DNA of 64,000 bases from Macrostomum hystrix (taxonomy: Eukaryota; Platyhelminthes; Macrostomidae), in the NCBI GenBank assembly GCA_950097015.1, contig CATNEN010000006.1:372001-436000 (forward strand). Direction: 5' to 3'. The position numbers and the translations under genes are program-made. The notes below the pieces were generated by a model. It did not search any database, was not told the DNA's origin, and saw nothing but the letters and a program-made list of their open reading frames with translations. Below, one piece after another: positions 35,901 through 45,162 of the stretch (position 1 is the first letter of the stretch; each line of letters opens with the position of its first letter).

Positions 35901-38900
35901 AACTGGAGTGTCATTTATAAACTGGAGTGTCCTTTATAAACTGGAGTGTCATTTATAAACTGGAGTGTCCTTTATAAACTGGAGTGTCCTTTATAAACTG
36001 GAGTGTCATTTATTAACTGGAGTGTCCTTTATAAACTGGAGTGTCATTTATAAACTGGAGTGTCATTTATAAACTGGAGTGTCATTTATAAACTGGAGTG
36101 TCGTTTATAAACTGGAGTGTCCTTTATAAACCGGAGTATCTTTTATAAACTGAATACAATTTTCGAACTTTCGCATCCTGTATTACGAAAATAACGAATG
36201 TAGTTTTAATATGCCTAAAGTCAGAAAGACAGATTTAGATAGGCATATAGACAGTTGGGCAGGCAACATTGGAAACTAAAATAATTTTCTGCACTAGAAG
36301 TAAAAAAGCAATAAGAGCACAAAAATAGGTCATAGAAACTATAGGAACCGTAGATCATTAGGCAGTGACATATTCAAAAGACGAAAGGCATCAGCAACAC
36401 AAGGCAGCGAAAAGTCTCCACGGCAACTGAAGAATAATTTTCTGCACAATCATATATATTCCAGGAAACCTTTTAAAGGTGGAATTGTCCGCGGACTGGC
36501 AGCGACTTGACTGGCGCTCCTTATGGCCAGTCTCGTTGGCCTTCAAAGTCAACAGCTCCGCACGGATGAATTCTCGCAACCGATCAGCGTTGCTATGGAC
36601 AACGGCCGAATCAGGAGTTGATTTATTTATAATTTATCTAGTTTTTATTTCAAACGGATGGCAACAAGAATAATAAACAAACGAAACGGTCTTTCATTTT
36701 TTTCTGTTTCTAACTGTTTGTAGTTTGTGACGCTCTGAACATTCAGCTCGCTATCTCGTCTGACTGGTCAAAAATCAATAAATAAATAATTTTTTTATTG
36801 CAGCTGCGCAGCCGAAAGCACAGCCGTAGCTATTGTTATTGTAACCACGAGTGACTCCGACGCTATAACCACTAGGCTACTGACATAAAGTTTACCGCCT
36901 ATTAGACAATAAATTACCTCTCATAAACGACGACTATTATCAACCGATGACGTCATTGTCTTGCACGTGATCACTAAATTCTCACCTGTGAAACGACTTC
37001 CGTCCAACTCCTTCGCCTTGCCGTCGCTCTCGCTGCGGCTCCGCCAGGTCTTCGTCGATGCTGGCGTAGGAATCCTCAGCTTCGTTGTCGTTGTCATCTT
37101 CGCCGGATTCGCTCACCTTTCGCGCCCTCGGCCTCGGGTTAGTCTTCGCTGCCTCTGTGGTCTGCAGTGGACCAGAAGGCTAAGCTGATAAGCTGTGCCA
37201 GGGTAACTCATCACTGGTTCGGCTGTTCCTCTGATCCTTGAGGCTAGCTACCTCTGATCCTTGAGGCTAGCTACCTCTGATCCTTGAGGCTAGCTACCTC
37301 TGATCCTTGAGGCTAGCTACCTCTGATCCAAGAGGCTAGCTACCTCTGATCCAAGAGGCTAGCTACCTCTGATCCTTGAGGCTAGCTACCTCTGATCCTT
37401 GAGGCTAGCTACCTCTGATCCAAGAGGCTAGCTACCTCTGATCCAAGAGGCTAGCTACCTCTGATCCTTGAGGCTAGCTACCTCTGATCCTTGAGGCTAG
37501 CTACCTCTGATCCTTGAGGCTAGCTACCTCTGATCCAAGAGGCTAGCTACCTCTGATCCAAGAGGCTAGCTACCTCTGATCCTTCAGGCTAGCTACCTCT
37601 GACCCTTCAGGCTAGCTACCTCTGATCCTTCAGGCTAGCTACCTCTGATCCTTGAGGCTAGCTACCTCTGATCCTTCAGGCTAGCTACCTCTGATCCTTC
37701 AGGCTAGCTACCTCTGATCCTTGAGGCTAGCTACCTCTGATCCTTCAGGCTAGCTACCTCTGATCCTTCAGGCTAGCTACCTCTGATCCTTGAGGCTAGC
37801 TACCTCTGACCCTTCAGGCTAGCTACCTCTGATCCTTCAGGCTAGCTACCTCTGATCCTTCAGGCTAGCTACCTCTGATCCTTCAGGCTAGCTACCTCTG
37901 ATCCTTCAGGCTAGCTACCTCTGATCCTTGAGGCTAGCTACCTCTGATCCTTCAGGCTAGCTACCTCTGATCCTTGAGGCTAGCTACCTCTGATCCTTCA
38001 GGCTAGCTACCTCTGATCCTTCAGGCTAGCTACCTCTGATCCTTCAGGCTAGCTACCTCTGATCCTTCAGGCTAGCTACCTCTGATCCTTGAGGCTAGCT
38101 ACCTCTGATCCTTCATGCAAGATTGGTTAACGGGTTTACCTCTAGCACCACGGTCCCTGAGCTCGATTCCGAGCGTGTGCCTGCGTACGGTATCTGTGTG
38201 CGTGTGTGCTCAGGAGTCAGCGAAATGTGCAGAATTGCCTCCTCGCTGGCTGCGGGTCTAGTGTCACCAAATGATGGGCCATCGCACGCAGCCCTCGAGT
38301 AATTTTTTTATTAAATTTATCAGCTGTCTTTTCTCAGAAAATAGCATGGTCTTTCTACCGTTAAGCGAATCGCCACCCGTAGTGCAAGCATACAAGCAAC
38401 AGCACTGATAGCACGCGAAGCAAACTCACCTCGCCATTCGTCGCCAAACCGATGGTGGCGTCGCCATAGACGGCCTGCCGCAGCCGACGCCGCGCCTCAC
38501 GGACTTCCTCCGGCTCTTCGTCGACTTCGCCGGCGTCGTCAAAGTCGTCGAATTCGCCCAAGCCCAGTCCACCGGCCTCGTCGATGCCGCGGAGCTGGCC
38601 GCCGGTCCTGCCACCGCCGAGGGCACTTTGACGCTGACTAGCAGTGCTGCCCCGGGAGACAAGGGTACCGCGACCGCCGCCGGCGCGTTGGAGCTTAGCC
38701 GCGAGTCGAGCCCGGACCTCTTCGGCATCACCGACTAGCGTCAGAGCTTCGGCGAATCTTGCTGCCGCCGACTGACTGCGGCGCGAGTTGAAATCGACGG
38801 CGCCCAAACCCTCCAGGGCCTGCCACTGGGTCGTCTTGTCGTCTAAAATTGGCAGCGGACAGCTGGTAGTACTGCATCCTCTTTCCTTTTGCGAACCTCT

Positions 38901-41443
38901 CATTGCAGGCTGCCCCTAGTGCTATCCTATCTAAGAGGTTTCAGGCAAGCTAACACTGATCCTTCAGGCTTGAGGCTAGCTACCTCTGATCCTTCAGGCT
39001 AGCTACCTCTGATCCTTCAGGCTAGCTAACACTGATCCAGCATTTTGCTACAATTTCGGCCAACCCACCGGCTTCCTTAGAAAAGTGCAGCGCCAACTCG
39101 TAGCACTCAGCGCTGCTGTTGATCCGACGCAGGCGGGCGTTGCACAGCGCCATGCTGAGGTAGCAGTGGCCGAGGCCCTGACTGCTCGGAGTCACCGCGA
39201 GTCGGAACAGCCGCACGGCCTCGGTGTACTTGGCCAGCGCTTCTCGGTGACGACCCAGGGCGGTCAGCGCGCCGGCAGCGTTCTGTAGCAGCGCTGCTCG
39301 CTGAAAGGCTGTGTCGACACCGCTACTGCCTCCGGCGCCGCTTCCCGGCAGGCTGCCAACGGAGTGCATGGCTGAGGCGAATGCTTCAGCAGCGGCTGCG
39401 TACCTGAGAAGCCATAGCAAAAAAATTTTATATGAAACTTAGAGCAGGAAAAATAATAACCAAAAATCAGTAGTAGACATAGCTAAACATGGCACTCGGA
39501 TACTAAAAAATGGCGCACCGATACTAAAATTGCACTCAGATACTTAAAATGACACTTGTTTGAATTTTTTTATTACACCTGTCCCAATCGGGCCAGATGT
39601 GCAGCCGACAGCACAGCCGCAGCTATTGCGCTGCGCATCTGAAGGCTGCGTACGGCTGTTCAGTCCATGGACTGGGGGGACGCCACACCCACCTTCAATT
39701 ATCCCAGCTAATGCTGGTACCCATTTAACAGCTGGGTGAACTGAAGCAATGCAGAATTAAGTGTCTTGCTAAAGGACACAAATTGTATCAGTGGAGTCGG
39801 GAAACGAACCCCCGACCTTCAAGTCGTGAGTCCGACGCCCTAACCACTAGGCTACAACCTCTAGCCTCTAACCGCTACAACCTCATTTTTAGGAGACCGA
39901 AAATGTCACTCGGATACGAGCTACTAAAAATATGGCACTTCAAAAACTTAACCAGGCACTCGGATACTAAAAATGGCACTCGGATGCTAGAAATGAAAAT
40001 CCGATAGACAATGGCCCTAAGATACCTAAACTGGCAGTCAAGAACATAATTTATTTTCTAACCTGCTAGCCTGCATGTAGGTGAGACCGATCTCATTGAG
40101 CAGCTCCACGCGAGCCGACCTGCCCGGCACCAGGTGAGCCGCTGATTCGCACTCCGGCAGACCATCTAAAGGCTTGGCGTCGCCCAGACGGTGGCTGACC
40201 GCTGCGTGCTTCACCTGGCTGCGCAGGCGCCATTCGGTTAGCACCGGTTCCGACTGGCAAGCCTGCATGGCCGCCTGGTAGTAAGAGCGCGCCTCAGCGT
40301 AGCTGCCACGCGACTCGGCGTCACTGCGCAAGTAGTATGATACGCGTATAAATTATATGTTTAGCATTAGCATTCGTTTCTTTAGATTTTGTATTACCGA
40401 TATGTATCGAAAAACAGAACTTTCATGTTGACAGTTTTTGTGACTCTTTGTTTTCATAATTAACTGGCTCGCTTTAAGCGCTTTCATTTTTAGCCTCATG
40501 TTTACAACACCAATTACACTACGAATACTGGGCATTTTTTACTATAGGAAAATTTTTGGGTTAGTGATAACGGCCTAGCCAATACGAAGAGCGTGAGTGG
40601 GAGAGCGGTCTCTCCTCTCGCACCAAGGTCCCTGAGCTCGATTCCACGGCGAGGCCACATTCATTTGGGGCACAGCCGCCGAGAAAATACTTGGGGGGCT
40701 TGTCGTGCAATTTACGCCCTTGAGGGCCAACCTCCAAGGCACAGTGAGAGTGTACACTACCTGACGATGAGAAAGTCAAGGCAGATGTACACACCTGTGT
40801 GAGCGTGTGCCTGCGTACGGTATTAATGTGCATGTGTGCTCAAGAGTCAGCGGAATGGGCAGAATTGCCTCCTCGCTGTCTGCAGCCCTAGTAGCCGATA
40901 CGTATCGAAAAAAACCTGCTCGTCCATATTTATAAAAAGCGTTTTAAGGAGTTAATTTTCAGCGAATTGATTCGCCTCAAATTCTAACCTGGCAATTTTC
41001 ATTGCCACCTCGCACTGCAGCTGGGGCTTGTCCGCTCCGCCGTACAGCAGGAAGGCGGTCCGGTAGGCCTGCTGGGACGCGTCGGCATTGCCCAGTCGCT
41101 CGTGCGCCACTGCCAGGTTGAAGTGCACATCGGCCAGGTAGGGCACCGGCGGCTCGTCCCTCTCAGACGGCAGCACCAGTTGAAAATATTTCACCGCCTT
41201 CTCGCAGTCGCCGCGGGCAACGAGACAGGCGCCCAGGTTGAAGGCGCAGGCCCGGATTAGGGCGGCATCAGCGAGTCGCAGGGACAGGCGGTAGGCCCGC
41301 TGGTAGCAGTCCAACGCCTCCGAGGACTGCTTCGAGCGCAACCGCTGGCCGCCCTGACGTAGTTGGCTGTCAATTTCGTGGGCCCACTGCTGCTGCTGCT
41401 GCTGCTGTTTCTGCTGCTGCGCGGGCTTCTGCTGGCGGTTCAT
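25526..41443 (-). CDS. TTC24: TTC24-like tetratricopeptide-repeat protein (13 coding exons)
   Basis: Thirteen exons (listed separately) join to 3060 nt, a 1019-residue protein; all twelve junctions agree in phase. Residues 1-440 are tandem TPR units of about 34-40 residues with typical small/aromatic spacing (ACAFNLGACLVARGDCEKAV, FNLAVAHERLGNADASQQAY, LQNAAGALTALGRHREALAK). The order of units and the ending QWQALEGLGAVDFNSRR, then LAAKLQRA and an acidic FDDFDDAGEVDEE patch, match vertebrate TTC24, a poorly characterised TPR scaffold. The C-terminal 530 residues are low complexity (Ser, Gln, Asp), with a long Gln tract and a final short coiled coil (ELEHILYRQHLEEMEQQQ). I know no TTC24 counterpart for this tail. 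Function is unknown; TPR stacks bind peptides. Introns host many repeats. Confidence 0.75.
26100..26300 (-). repeat. Degraded SINE-B copy
   Basis: CTGTTCAGTCCGTGGACTGG and the following TAATGCCGGTAC parallel the copy at 39578-39878, in the same orientation. Ends are lost. The rest of the intron (25647-26700) shows nothing else. Confidence 0.5.
26711..27075 (-). repeat. SINE-A full-length copy with target duplication
   Basis: On the minus strand it has an A box TGGCAGAGCGG (27069-27059), a B box GTTCGATTCC (27024-27015), a body of about 250 bp and an ATTATTATT-type tail. A 10-bp duplication CGAGTATAAT flanks it at 26701-26710 and 27076-27085. Confidence 0.85.
27086..27697. other. TTC24-like intron L-M, right part
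   Basis: AT-rich intronic sequence with no recognisable element. Confidence 0.5.
27698..27782 (-). CDS. TTC24: TTC24-like exon L
   Basis: Acceptor GCGCATTGCAG, donor GAGCT|GTGAGT. An Ala/Glu-rich helix-forming segment (AKESEAAAEAAAATSDGADD). Phase 1 in, phase 2 out. Confidence 0.65.
27880..29740. repeat. CRE-like array in TTC24-like intron K-L
   Basis: Units of about 25-29 bp combine (GT)n with TTGACGTCCTTCAAATC or TTGACGTCATTCTAATCC. Eight units hold a perfect TGACGTCA; most others hold the half site TGACGT. A segment of about 329 bp (from about 28310) is duplicated next to itself (from about 28640). Confidence 0.95.
29787..30177 (-). CDS. TTC24: TTC24-like exon K
   Basis: Acceptor CAACACTCTTAG, donor TGAAG|GTGAGC. 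A Ser/Thr/Asp-rich disordered segment (SLYSTIRTDRDNASDNDSEG, AEDDDLSTVSTTSSSG). Phase 0 in, phase 1 out. Confidence 0.65.
30211..30391 (+). repeat. SINE-A truncated copy
   Basis: The body from GGCGAGGCCACATTCATTTG to TCAGTGGTCAGCGG matches the SINE-A family; the tRNA-like head and tail are missing. It fills most of the 259-bp intron J-K. Confidence 0.8.
30437..30584 (-). CDS. TTC24: TTC24-like exon J
   Basis: Acceptor TTTATTTACAG, donor TTGAG|GTATCC. It encodes a Gln/Asn-rich stretch and the helical RQDALRAASQNLQKLAEEIE. Phase 2 in, phase 0 out. Confidence 0.65.
30585..31680. other. TTC24-like intron I-J, unique part
   Basis: AT-rich, with no exon or element recognised. Confidence 0.4.
31681..32225. 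repeat. About 141-bp tandem repeat, 4 copies
   Basis: GTGCACTTATCTAGGTCTGA recurs near 31700, 31835, 31980 and 32121. Within each unit, direct and inverted versions of AGTGCACTTATCTAGG / AAGTACACTCTTATCTAGG alternate. Confidence 0.85.
32566..32934 (-). CDS. TTC24: TTC24-like exon I with long Gln tract
   Basis: Acceptor CAAACGCAG, donor CTAAG|GTGAGG, phase 2 at both ends. About 85 residues of Gln with Arg and Pro interruptions run from ERSQQQ to the end of the CAG tract. They are followed by SHRSTSNDRDSPEFVLPKRP. The polySer and polyAla readings of this tract are shadow frames. Confidence 0.65.
33029..33085 (-). CDS. TTC24: TTC24-like exon H (57 nt)
   Basis: A small exon between ACTATTTTCAG and GTTAG|GTAATT, phase 2 at both ends, encoding SITARLETGSDEDDKIPV. 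Confidence 0.55.
33095..33240 (-). repeat. SINE-B partial copy
   Basis: The minus strand reads GATTAGAGCTTCGGACTC, then GGTCGGGGGTTCGATTT (B box), then TTGTCCTTGATCAAGACACT. Its tRNA-like head is interrupted by the adjoining hAT MITE. Confidence 0.65.
33242..34427 (+). mobile_element. hAT-type MITE copy 1 with internal minisatellite
   Basis: The left end CAAGGGTCGGCAAACTT and the right end AGAGTTGGCCGACCCCGG form imperfect inverted repeats, with GGCCCGCGGGCC just inside the right end. 8-bp target duplications CTCTAATC (33234-33241) and CTCTAATT (34428-34435) flank it, the size expected for hAT. The interior (about 33340-34250) is an array of a 16-bp GGGAGAGATGAGACAC unit. No transposase is present. 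Confidence 0.8.
34467..34522. repeat. (TACTC)n microsatellite
   Basis: About eleven copies of TACTC, just beyond the MITE. Confidence 0.95.
34597..34722 (-). CDS. TTC24: TTC24-like exon G
   Basis: A strong acceptor (CCTTTTATTCAG) and donor AGAAA|GTGAGA, phase 2 at both ends. It encodes SQSDIVRRAGEELMDADDDR and a Ser/Arg-rich end. Confidence 0.65.
34965..36155. repeat. 20-bp array with TTTATAAA core, about 58 copies
   Basis: Unit TTTATAAACTGGAGTGTCAT (or CCT ending) in TTC24-like intron F-G. Nearly perfect copies. Confidence 0.95.
36470..36592 (-). CDS. TTC24: TTC24-like exon F
   Basis: Acceptor TTGTCCATAG, donor AAAAG|GTTTCC, phase 2 at both ends. It encodes NADRLREFIRAELLTLKANE and a polar tail. 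Confidence 0.6.
36800..36885 (-). repeat. SINE-B internally deleted copy
   Basis: The head GTAGCCTAGTGGTTATAGCG and the distal end AGCTGCGCAGCCGAAAGCAC (plus strand) are present without the middle. Confidence 0.6.
36986..37161 (-). CDS. TTC24: TTC24-like exon E
   Basis: Acceptor TCCACTGCAG, donor CACAG|GTGAGA. It encodes a charged segment with SGEDDNDNEAEDSYASIDED. Phase 0 in, phase 2 out. Supported by phase and codon quality, not homology. Confidence 0.65.
37230..38118. repeat. 23-bp minisatellite, about 38 copies
   Basis: The unit joins GGCTAGCTACCTCTGATCC to TTGA, TTCA or AAGA. It lies in intron D-E and is related to the short array at 38938-39040. Confidence 0.95.
38125..38312 (+). repeat. 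SINE-A copy with internal deletion
   Basis: The head-like ACCACGGTCCCTGAGCTCGATTCC (B-box region) joins directly to GCGTGTGCCTGCGTACGG and runs to the 3' end GTGTCACCAAATGATGGGCC. Confidence 0.75.
38430..38842 (-). CDS. TTC24: TTC24-like exon D
   Basis: Acceptor CCAATTTTAG, donor GCGAG|GTGAGT. It encodes the last TPR (QWQALEGLGAVDFNSRR), a basic linker and the acidic FDDFDDAGEVDEE patch. Phase 1 in, phase 0 out. Confidence 0.8.
38938..39040. repeat. Short array of the same 23-bp minisatellite
   Basis: About four units of GGCTAGCTACCTCTGATCC type in intron C-D, on the other side of exon D and 30 bp from the exon C donor. Confidence 0.9.
39069..39403 (-). CDS. TTC24: TTC24-like exon C
   Basis: Acceptor CTTCTCAG, donor GCCG|GTGGGT. 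It carries three TPR-like stretches ending ELALHFSKEAG. Phase 2 in, phase 1 out. Confidence 0.75.
39578..39878 (-). repeat. SINE-B fullest copy
   Basis: Minus-strand A box TAGCCTAGTGG, B-box-like GGTTCGTTTCC, then AGCAAGACACTTAATTCTG, CACCCAGCTGTTAAATGGG and TCCATGGACTGAACAGCCG. It is a tRNA-derived SINE with a conserved central block. Confidence 0.75.
40063..40323 (-). CDS. TTC24: TTC24-like exon B
   Basis: Acceptor TTGCGCAG, donor AGCAG|GTTAGA, phase 2 at both ends. TPR sequence SYAEARSYYQAAMQACQ and ELLNEIGLTYMQASR. Confidence 0.75.
40580..40893 (+). repeat. SINE-A copy in intron A-B
   Basis: The head GAGTGGGAGAGCGG, B box GCTCGATTCC and body are as in the copy at 26711-27075. The 3' tail is missing. 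Confidence 0.8.
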
Positions 41444-41450
41444 TTCTCGC
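40989..41450 (-). CDS. TTC24: TTC24-like exon A (start)
   Basis: The ATG is at 41443-41441 (MNRQQKPAQQQK then polyGln). A candidate acceptor TCGACATCAG abuts at 41451, leaving a 7-nt leader. It encodes the first TPR units to residue 151. The donor is GCCAG|GTTAGA in phase 2. Confidence 0.75.
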
Positions 41451-44400
41451 CTGATGTCGAAAATAAAATGCAAAAGGAGTTAAGGATGCATTTCTGTCAT
41501 TAACCAACTTTGCTATAATCAATGTGTTACGTTTGAAGAACACGAAGGCACTTGGGTTTATGAATTGAAGAAGGGCGTTATTTGAGCAGCTACAAATTGG
41601 CATGAGCACGAAGCTCGCTCTTATATTTCTTTACCCTTAAGGGCATTGAAGTTTCTAGCAAACAAGGTGTACGGTAACAATTTGCCCTGATGGCACATAG
41701 ACTACTTTTAGAAGAGAATAAATCTATGAATAATGTAGCATAGCATGCAGCATATGCAACACAATGTATTCTTCACTAGAATAGCCTCATTTGCAAAAAT
41801 ATAGAAAGAACACTAATAAACTGCAAAATAACATCTGTATACATCTTTAAAAATGATTTTATTACTGGTATTCCGAAAAATGGCCTAATTTGTCAATACA
41901 TAACATAGTGATTTTATAAAAAATGCTAAATGCAAAAAATATTACGTCTGTATATCTGGCCTTAAACCAAATTATATACTGATAGCATACATAAAATAAA
42001 CAGCATAATATAGAGCATGATAGAAAAAGCTATGGAGTAATTCTTAAATCATAAATAACTTTTTTGCAAAAAAAACTTTTTAATCTTTAGAATGAAAACG
42101 TATTGTTACTTCAAAAAATCATAGGTATACTTTTCAGTAGTTGCTTAGAAGGTTTAGACAGAAGGAGTATATGAGGTCTGGTAGCAGAGTAAAGGTTGGA
42201 AAATGCTTCAGAACACTTCTTTTTCGACATTGAGGTCTTAGGGTCAATACCATTGGAAAAGGAATAGATAATTTTTGTGTAATACATGGAAATGCGCTTT
42301 AATAATAGCTAAGACAAAATGTGTATTTCATATTAATTTTTTGCCTCAAAGCTGCTTTCTTCTGAGGCATATTATATTTATTAAAACCAAAGAGAAAGTT
42401 ATTCTCTGAAAATTTTATGACAACAATTGCATAGCCTTCGTTTTCGAGTGTTATAATTAGTCTGCAGAATAAGTGTTTGCTTCTCGAAACATAGGTTCAA
42501 AAAGAAAATTATTACTTTTAAGATTTTGACTTTTTTAATGTCCAAAAACATGCATACATGAATACGAAAAAATACGAACTTCTACTAATACGTTTGTTCA
42601 GCATTGAAAAATATTACTAAGTTCTAGTAATTTTTTTAAGATTCTTGGCATTTGAATCGATTTGAAATAAAGCGAATAATTGCTTATTCAAACATTATAT
42701 TGATAGGTAATGTGCCATAATCAATTTTATCCCATGAAAGACGATACATTAAATAATCAGCACAAAATATTATGTTGACAACAGCAATCGTCGCTTCAAT
42801 CTATCTCTGTTTAAAAAATCATTAACAAAAGGGCTTCATAAATAGTGATTCCCTGAATGTGCAGTAAAAATGAGTAAGTATCAGTGTCTCGCAATGGTAG
42901 AATTTGTTTAAACCGGTCTAATCTTGCTATTTAACGTGATCAATGTTTCATTTAAATAATTGTACACTGCAGTTCGAATGACGTTACTGAGTATTAAAAA
43001 ATAGTCTATACTTACACTGCAGCGGCTTATACTTGGTAAAAAACGAAAAAAATGCTTCAGAGTTTATCACTTAATACCAAAGTTACTATAATTGCATTAC
43101 GTCACCTAAAAGACATTTGTTGATCAGCTAGAGTGTTTTCATCATTGTCAATAAGTAAATTATTTTCTCTTCACGGTAGCTGCTTGTGTGTGCGTGCGTG
43201 TGTTTGTGGGTGTGTGTGGGTTTATGAGTTATAAAAAGATCAGCAAGAAGGATGTTGCCTAGAATACAAATGTTTGATATGCATGCTAATGAAGTAGTTC
43301 GTTGTGTTTTAATAAAAAAATATTTATCCTAGCTTATCATACGGCCAATTCGTAACAATTAGCAGTATGATGCCAACTAATGCTGCCAATTTGAGTGACA
43401 CTTAGTTTCTGAGGCAACTTTTCTTTTGATAATTCGCTTGATATGTTCACTAAAGCGTGAAGATTACCTTCTCAATTGAATCTGCATGTGCACTTTTCAT
43501 GAGAGCGAAAGCTACATACCTATATGTGTAGTGTTTATCTTCTATCCCAATGCCTTAGTTGCAATAGAGTTAGTTAGAGACAGTTGAGTTAGAGACAAGA
43601 CAACTTGTTGTGAAATGGCTGCCATTGATTAGGCACCAAGGAGAGTTCACAGGCCAATGCGTACCATACCATGCCAGCATCAGCGTGATAAAAACTGCAT
43701 GCTTTCCCATATAAGTCGCGCAGTAATTAATTTAGCTTAAAAAAGCAGCATTGGGGAATTGCGACCTTTATGTCTGGAAAGTGTGAGCGGACGCGAGTTA
43801 AAGATATATAGACAGACAATAAATTAAAATGTCTCATACAGTACTGAGGGTAGCGGGAAAATTGTTTGTACTCTGAATAGTAGCAAATTACTAAATATAC
43901 AAATTCATCTATTATAAAATCATAAGTTGCATTTTGGCATAGCGAATTTCCAGATATACAATAGAACACTATAATGACCAATATACAGCATATGAAGGAC
44001 AAAATATGTTAAGGTATATAGCCTTCTGTACCATTTGCGCTATGGTCGTACAACAATGGCCCGAATTCTACACTGGACACAAGTGGGTCCACCAATGTTT
44101 ACAAGAACCCATATATAGAGTCCACTAATTACTGTTAAAAGTGGGAAGCATACAGTCTCTTCAGTTGTCTAATTAAGTACCATAACCTCCTCTATGTTTT
44201 GATTGTTATGACAAGTCTCGAGGACTAAACGACGGCAAAATTAGGATTAACCACTCGACAAAAAGCGTCACTATACACTTTGGGTCCCGATCGCTGTGGT
44301 TGGGCCGCTATTTATACTTTCTCCACTACTGCAGGAATATCTGAAATTGGGCGGTTACAAGCCCTAGCTATAATAGCCTGCAGTACTTAGCCTTCGCCAG

Positions 44401-45074
44401 GAAGGAAGCTGCGTCCATTGCATCAGCAATTGGAAGTCATGCGCGTGAACTGCAGTAACTCTGTAAGCATTATCGACATCAACGAGTGGGGGCCCGACAG
44501 ACAAAGAGACTGAGCAATGCCAGTGAAGAATTGTGCTTGGAAATCCGACGATCAATGGGTTGAATATAGATCATGTAGGTAGGAAGACATGAGAAAAAGC
44601 ATCACTATAATAGTCACCGGCAGTCTGAGCCATTTTGCTATCGTCCAATCGGTCCCAGAAGCATGAGAGCGGCCTCCCCTCTCCATGAGCTGCAATTGTG
44701 CTTCGGGCAAACCCCGCATCAGCGATCGCCGATTTGCTGCTAGGCGATGAGCGCGTCGCCCACATCCACCCGCCAACCACCGGCCCACCGAGTGTTTGCT
44801 CTCGTCGCGATCGCTGGTTGTATTTGCTTAAAAGCCGGCAGCACAGATCTGTATGGCGCTCTGCTTACAACAAGACTGATATAGGCTTTCTTTTTTGTTC
44901 TCAAGAAATTGAATTGTTACTGTTGCACTACCGGGAAAACCGGGGCTCTGACAGGTAAAGATTCAGTTTTTGCTCAATTTCCAACTTGTCGACTGTTAAC
45001 ACTGCACAACTTTTATGCCCAATATCATTTTAAAGATTGCTGAAAACCAGTCAGCCCTTCAAGAAAACTATAGA
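41451..45074. other. AT-rich intergenic region
   Basis: No exon is recognised in 3.6 kb. A GT-rich run lies near 43185-43222. Some higher-GC frames at 44550-44960 are unrecognised and may be upstream regulatory sequence for the peptide gene. Confidence 0.4.
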
Positions 45075-45162
45075 ATGGCAATGAGACAGTCGCTAGTGCA
45101 GCTGTTGTGTGTGCTTCTCCTTTGCCCTGCAGCTGTTGTACTTGCCGAAGAGACAATCAACG
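45075..45162 (+). CDS. FRWamide precursor exon 1 (signal peptide)
   Basis: It encodes the signal peptide plus EETIN. A second in-frame Met at position 3 is an alternative start. The intron is only 111 bp. Confidence 0.85.
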
